From Bacteroidetes bacterium UBA1935 (GTDB lineage: Bacteria; Bacteroidota; Bacteroidia; Chitinophagales; Chitinophagaceae): DNA of 64,000 nucleotides. Both the position numbers and the translations under genes were made by a program. Under the pieces are notes generated by a model. The model did no database searches and was not told the DNA's origin. It saw nothing but the letters and a program-made list of their open reading frames with translations. The stretch spans positions 46,614 through 110,613 of the forward strand of contig DDFF01000004.1 in assembly GCA_002337045.1 (NCBI GenBank), read 5' to 3'. Shown one piece after another: positions 61,306 through 64,000 of this stretch; the stretch's first letter is position 1, and each line of letters opens with the position of its first letter.

Positions 61306-61792
61306 TTATTTATCTGTAACCCAAAAATCATCTTTCCAATCATTATGGTAAGCGTTTTTATTGGCGTTTTCTATCATTTCGCCTGCAATGCGTAATTGCA
61401 CAGTTTGTATGTGTCTTTCAATATAATTTAACATGTCTCTTTCCTCATATCGTATATGAGATTCAAGCAGATTTGCAAAGCAATACATCTGTTGTTGCGG
61501 TGTGATGTCTTACTGTGAGTACTATTTCCATAACTTGTAGATGCTCGTTTGATGCCCGTTTAAATTTTTCATCTTCCGGAATGAGTGAGAACAATATTTG
61601 TTCTTCAAGCTCAAAATGAAGCGCTAATTCTGTATCGAAAATGTGTGAGATGTATGCTGCAATTCTATCAGTGTCAATACTCCTATTAATGCCTTGTCTG
61701 ATTTTCCAGCATAGTAATAACCCATTATGATGATCTCTGGACAGCGGAACGAGCTCTGCACTTCGTTTTATCGGCAATTTCTTTTCATTCAT
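61306..61792 (-). pseudogene. Hemerythrin-domain gene split by a frameshift
   Basis: Two overlapping frames together make one HHE protein of about 160 residues. Frame one (61792-61463) has LVPLSRDHHNGLLLCWKIRQ, TELALHFELEEQILFSLIPE and NEHLQVMEIV. Frame two (to 61306) continues with MYCFANLLESHIRYEERDML. The join is around 61485-61505 in a CAACAACAG stretch, where removing one base restores the frame. It overlaps the norB stop by 8 nt, so it is the third gene of norC-norB-hemerythrin. It may be a true pseudogene, a sequencing error or a programmed shift. The intact protein would bind O2 or NO through a di-iron site. Confidence 0.7.
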
Positions 61793-63104
61793 GATGTAAA
61801 CGGTTACTGTATAATTGTTTCAGGTAGTAATAAATAATCATGCCCATACCGGCCAATAAACCTATGCCTGCTATTGCAAATAGTTTTAGAATAGAGTAGA
61901 TAGGGGCCATCATTGTCTGAAAGTCATTAATATTCAATACACGGCTCCTGTAGCCTTTTGTAAGCCCTGCCATTACAAGACACAGCCAGAATATTAACAG
62001 GCTTACCTGAGCTATGTTATATCCTGTAGTTACCGCATTTTTTATTTTGATGGATGCAGTATCGACTTTACAAATGTACCCAATGCTACCCAGCAAGATT
62101 ATTGTGTTGATGCCTATTGTAGTGCCCATAGCATGTGCAACTGTAATGTGTGTGCCGTGTGTATACTTGTTTATGGCAGGTATGCTCATCATAATTGCAA
62201 GCAAAAGGTTTAAGAACAACCATACCTCAGATGCTATGATGAATTTGTAACTGATAAGGTGTTTATGTTTGTTATATTCAGATATTTTCGACTTAAACCT
62301 TTGGATCATACTTATGAGAAACAACCACTCCGTCATACTTATGAAGTATGATATGTGTCTGACCCAGCCTGTTGTTGGTACATTGTATATATGGTGCCCC
62401 CAATTAAACATCAAATTGCTGAGGCTCAGAAAATAAAATGCATATACCTTCTTGTTTTCAGCTATAGATTTGTCTCCGCTCATTTTTACCATCATGTAAA
62501 GCGATGTACCATATATCATCTGATTCCATGCTCCAACCATCGATCCGTTTGCCTTCCATTGCATAGTTACTTCTCTGATGTAGGATTGTCTGATCCATGC
62601 AATATGCCATATATTCTGTTCAATAAACGTCAGCAAAAAGAACAGCACACCCGTAGCCCACATTATCTGATACAATGGTTTTTTGTTTTTCAGGCTGAAC
62701 CAGTGCCTGCCGTATCCGATCATCAACAATGTCCAAGAAAGCAGTAATGGTATACACAACCACGGCGGAAATTCCCAGTATTCCCTGCCACCATATTTGT
62801 TCATTGTATAGTATGCGAAAATGACACTTATAGTCAACGCCCATATACCGGCTGCTGTGTTTATCAGACGTTTGTTTGCTGTTTGTATGACTGCAACATT
62901 ATTGCTGTGTACTAACAGCGATGTTACGGCCCCCGATATTATCCAAAACAATGCTGCCGATACGTGCATCGGCCTCAGTTGTTGAAACGGTACTATATTT
63001 TTTAACATTTCAGGATACAAAAATGAAAATGATGACAGTACACCACACAATAATGCTACTTTAAGCATTATTAGTGAAAAAATGAGATATACCTTATAGC
63101 GCAT
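61785..63104 (-). CDS. norB: Nitric oxide reductase catalytic subunit NorB
   Basis: 439 residues with about 12 hydrophobic segments. It resembles cytochrome c-dependent NorB: RPMHVSAALFWIISGAV (heme histidine helix), GGREYWEFPPW, GSMVGAWNQMIYGTSLYMM, FNWGHHIYNVPTTGW (His pair) and THITVAHAMGTTIGINT with the last heme ligands. It lies 3 nt downstream of a NorC-type cytochrome, which settles the assignment over a cytochrome oxidase. It reduces 2 NO to N2O in the cytoplasmic membrane. Confidence 0.88.
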   Translation of the reverse strand: MRYKVYLIFSLIMLKVALLCGVLSSFSFLYPEMLKNIVPFQQLRPMHVSAALFWIISGAVTSLLVHSNNVAVIQTANKRLINTAAGIWALTISVIFAYYTMNKYGGREYWEFPPWLCIPLLLSWTLLMIGYGRHWFSLKNKKPLYQIMWATGVLFFLLTFIEQNIWHIAWIRQSYIREVTMQWKANGSMVGAWNQMIYGTSLYMMVKMSGDKSIAENKKVYAFYFLSLSNLMFNWGHHIYNVPTTGWVRHISYFISMTEWLFLISMIQRFKSKISEYNKHKHLISYKFIIASEVWLFLNLLLAIMMSIPAINKYTHGTHITVAHAMGTTIGINTIILLGSIGYICKVDTASIKIKNAVTTGYNIAQVSLLIFWLCLVMAGLTKGYRSRVLNINDFQTMMAPIYSILKLFAIAGIGLLAGMGMIIYYYLKQLYSNRLHHE

Positions 63105-63107
63105 ACA

Positions 63108-63497
63108 TTACTTAATTATATAACTGCCTGTCCAATGTATATTACTATCGTTTACTTCTGATTTTCCTGTTTTATCTATCCAACTCAGGTAGGCAACAAG
63201 ATTGTCAACTTCTTCATTTTTCAAGTGTAGGTTTGGCATCTTACCTGTGCCATATTTTATAAAAGTTTTTATTCTGCTTTCAGATTTACTGCTAGCTATG
63301 TTAGTAAGGTCTGGGCCCATATATCCACCTAAGCCATATAATTGATGGCAAGATTGGCAATTTTTTTCTCTCCAGATAGAAGCCCCTTCCATAGCAGATT
63401 GTGTTGGTGGTGTGGATTTCGTATCACAATGCCTGAAAAGGAATAGTGTATATGAAACAAAGATGATGAATAGTAAAAGCCAGTATCGTAGAAACAT
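63108..63497 (-). CDS. norC: Nitric oxide reductase cytochrome c subunit NorC
   Basis: 129 residues. One N-terminal membrane anchor (LRYWLLLFIIFVSYTLFLF), then a heme c domain with EKNCQSCHQLYGLGGYMGPD and KYGTGKMPNLHLKNEEVDNL, where the Met is the axial ligand. NorC typically has exactly CxxCHxLxGxGGYxxPDLT, as here. It passes electrons to NorB, 3 nt downstream. A Crp/Fnr-type site with a TAGTTTTG -7 box lies just upstream. Confidence 0.93.
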   Translation of the reverse strand: MFLRYWLLLFIIFVSYTLFLFRHCDTKSTPPTQSAMEGASIWREKNCQSCHQLYGLGGYMGPDLTNIASSKSESRIKTFIKYGTGKMPNLHLKNEEVDNLVAYLSWIDKTGKSEVNDSNIHWTGSYIIK

Positions 63498-63514
63498 ATT
63501 TACTGATTGCCTGA

Positions 63515-63561
63515 CAAAACTAGAATGTGATACTCGTCAAAAATATGACCAATATCATATT
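63515..63561 (-). promoter_or_regulatory. Crp/Fnr-like operator and -7 box for norCB
   Basis: AATATGA-N6-TCATATT (63542-63561), perfect 7-bp inverted repeat, centre 63551.5. On the minus strand TAGTTTTG (63522 down to 63515) matches TAnnTTTG exactly and begins 29.5 bp from the centre. The start site would be near 63511, putting the operator near -40.5, and the norC ATG (63497) a few bases further on. Confidence 0.7.
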
Positions 63562-63582
63562 AAGGACAATGACATCCTTAAT
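63559..63582. repeat. Perfect inverted repeat upstream of norC, left of repeat C
   Basis: ATTAAGGA (63559-63566) and TCCTTAAT (63575-63582), 8-bp arms and 8-nt spacer. It lies between the norC operator and the first GCTACAA of repeat C, followed by a T run, so it could be a hairpin terminator for plus-strand transcription or a second operator for norCB. Confidence 0.5.
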
Positions 63583-63596
63583 TGGGTGTTTTTTTT

Positions 63597-64000
63597 GCTA
63601 CAATGTTGCTACAAATGTGCTACAAGGGAAAGGCTTTTATTTTAGTCTACCTTGTTTGTTTTCAATAGTTTATAAGAAATGCTACAAAATACTACAGAGG
63701 TGTAAGCAAGAACTTTCTTAGTAACTTGTATCTTTCTGAAATAAGTATGTACTGATTAAGAGTTAGAATAACATTTGAATGTATAGAAAAGATAAAGGAG
63801 CCAAAATTGGCCCCTTTATCTTTTCTATACAGGCTCACATTATCAATAATCGCCAGTTTTCTAAAATTTTATATTTTATATGAGTTTCAAAAATTGGCTC
63901 AACGTAAACCAATGTAAGCTAAGCCTACACTGTCTTTCAAGGGATAAATACGCCAGAAAAAATCCTTCAATTGGTTCGACACTCGTTCCGTAGACTCCAC
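63597..64000 (+). repeat. Long dispersed repeat, copy C (runs to the window edge)
   Basis: GCTACAA units at 63597, 63608 and 63619 (11-bp steps), then GCTAC/ACTAC at 63681 and 63691, a 23-bp hairpin, and the right block 63922-64000 ending GTAGACTCCAC at the last base. Organisation and orientation match copies A and B. Confidence 0.8.
63781..63830 (+). terminator. Conserved hairpin of repeat copy C
   Basis: 63781-63803 pairs with 63808-63830 over 23 bp with a single mismatch and a 4-nt loop. The core GGAGCC is shared with copies A and B, while the outer arm (GTATAGAAAAGATAAA) is longer and different but fully complementary. Confidence 0.6.

Noticed and set aside
1..64000. CRISPR array or intact IS element
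   Set aside because: No regularly spaced short repeats with unique spacers and no transposase were seen; the 11-bp iterons are too short and close to be CRISPR.

Overview
The window is from a member of the Bacteroidota, probably Chitinophagia-like. The evidence is two proteins with C-terminal type 9 secretion (T9SS) sorting domains, TonB-dependent/CarboxypepD-reg outer-membrane receptors, TAnnTTTG-type -7 boxes, a fused RND pump/outer-membrane factor, and a clade II (Sec-type) nosZ cluster. The genus is not determinable by eye. No rRNA, tRNA, CRISPR array or intact IS transposase was seen.

Layout. 1-2.3 kb: 3' end of an Rhs-family gene with a variable C-terminal tip, followed 1 nt later by a small membrane protein (candidate immunity gene). 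2.5-4.7 kb: a large T9SS-exported surface protein. 4.7-7.6 kb (minus strand): a Toprim/SF3 primase-helicase with two small genes, one HTH-like, resembling the replication module of a mobile element. 7.8-15.6 kb: an XRE regulator, a SRAP (HMCES/YedK) protein and the full imuA-imuB-dnaE2 mutasome, a DNA-damage tolerance and mutagenesis block. 16.0-28.7 kb: a defence island with an N6-adenine methylase overlapping a small PD-(D/E)XK nuclease, then a tight three-gene unit of PLD-SNF2 helicase, Eco57I-like methylase and SMC-like ATPase, matching the helicase-methylase-ATPase (Hma) architecture. 29.0-31.9 kb: a small secreted Cys/His protein and a TonB-dependent receptor. 33.3-45.3 kb (minus strand): a heavy-metal block with a P1B ATPase, RND adaptor, RND-OMF fusion pump, porin, Rieske protein, di-heme cytochrome, MerP-like HMA protein and MerC-GDCCVxC protein. 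45.5-49.3 kb: exported beta-propeller and cytochrome-like proteins. 49.9-57.8 kb: a cytochrome c peroxidase and the nosC-like/nosZ/membrane protein/nosL/nosD/nosF/nosY operon. 57.9-63.5 kb (minus strand): RIC-type Fe-S repair protein, a polytopic membrane protein, an Rrf2 regulator, a fasciclin lipoprotein, a frameshifted hemerythrin gene, and norB-norC.

Three long same-orientation repeats of about 400 bp (32.27-32.68, 49.37-49.76, 63.60-64.00 kb) and a short fourth trace (28.72-28.75 kb) punctuate the second half and separate the accessory blocks. Each long copy has three 11-bp GCTACAA iterons, a hairpin whose arms co-vary between copies, and a nearly invariant end of about 80 bp. Immediately after the first copy lie decayed pieces of the porin and MerC-GDCCVxC genes, whose intact relatives are 9-11 kb further on. 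This indicates duplication and loss of metal-resistance modules next to the repeat.

The strongest regulatory observation is a Crp/Fnr-type palindrome (consensus ATGAC-N4-ATCAT, i.e. TATGA-N6-TCATA) in front of five transcription units of the NO/N2O region. In four of them a TAnnTTTG-like octamer sits at exactly the same distance from the palindrome centre, as expected for class II activation. The genes together reduce NO (NorCB) to N2O and N2O (NosZ) to N2 and repair nitrosative damage; no nitrite reductase is visible in the window.
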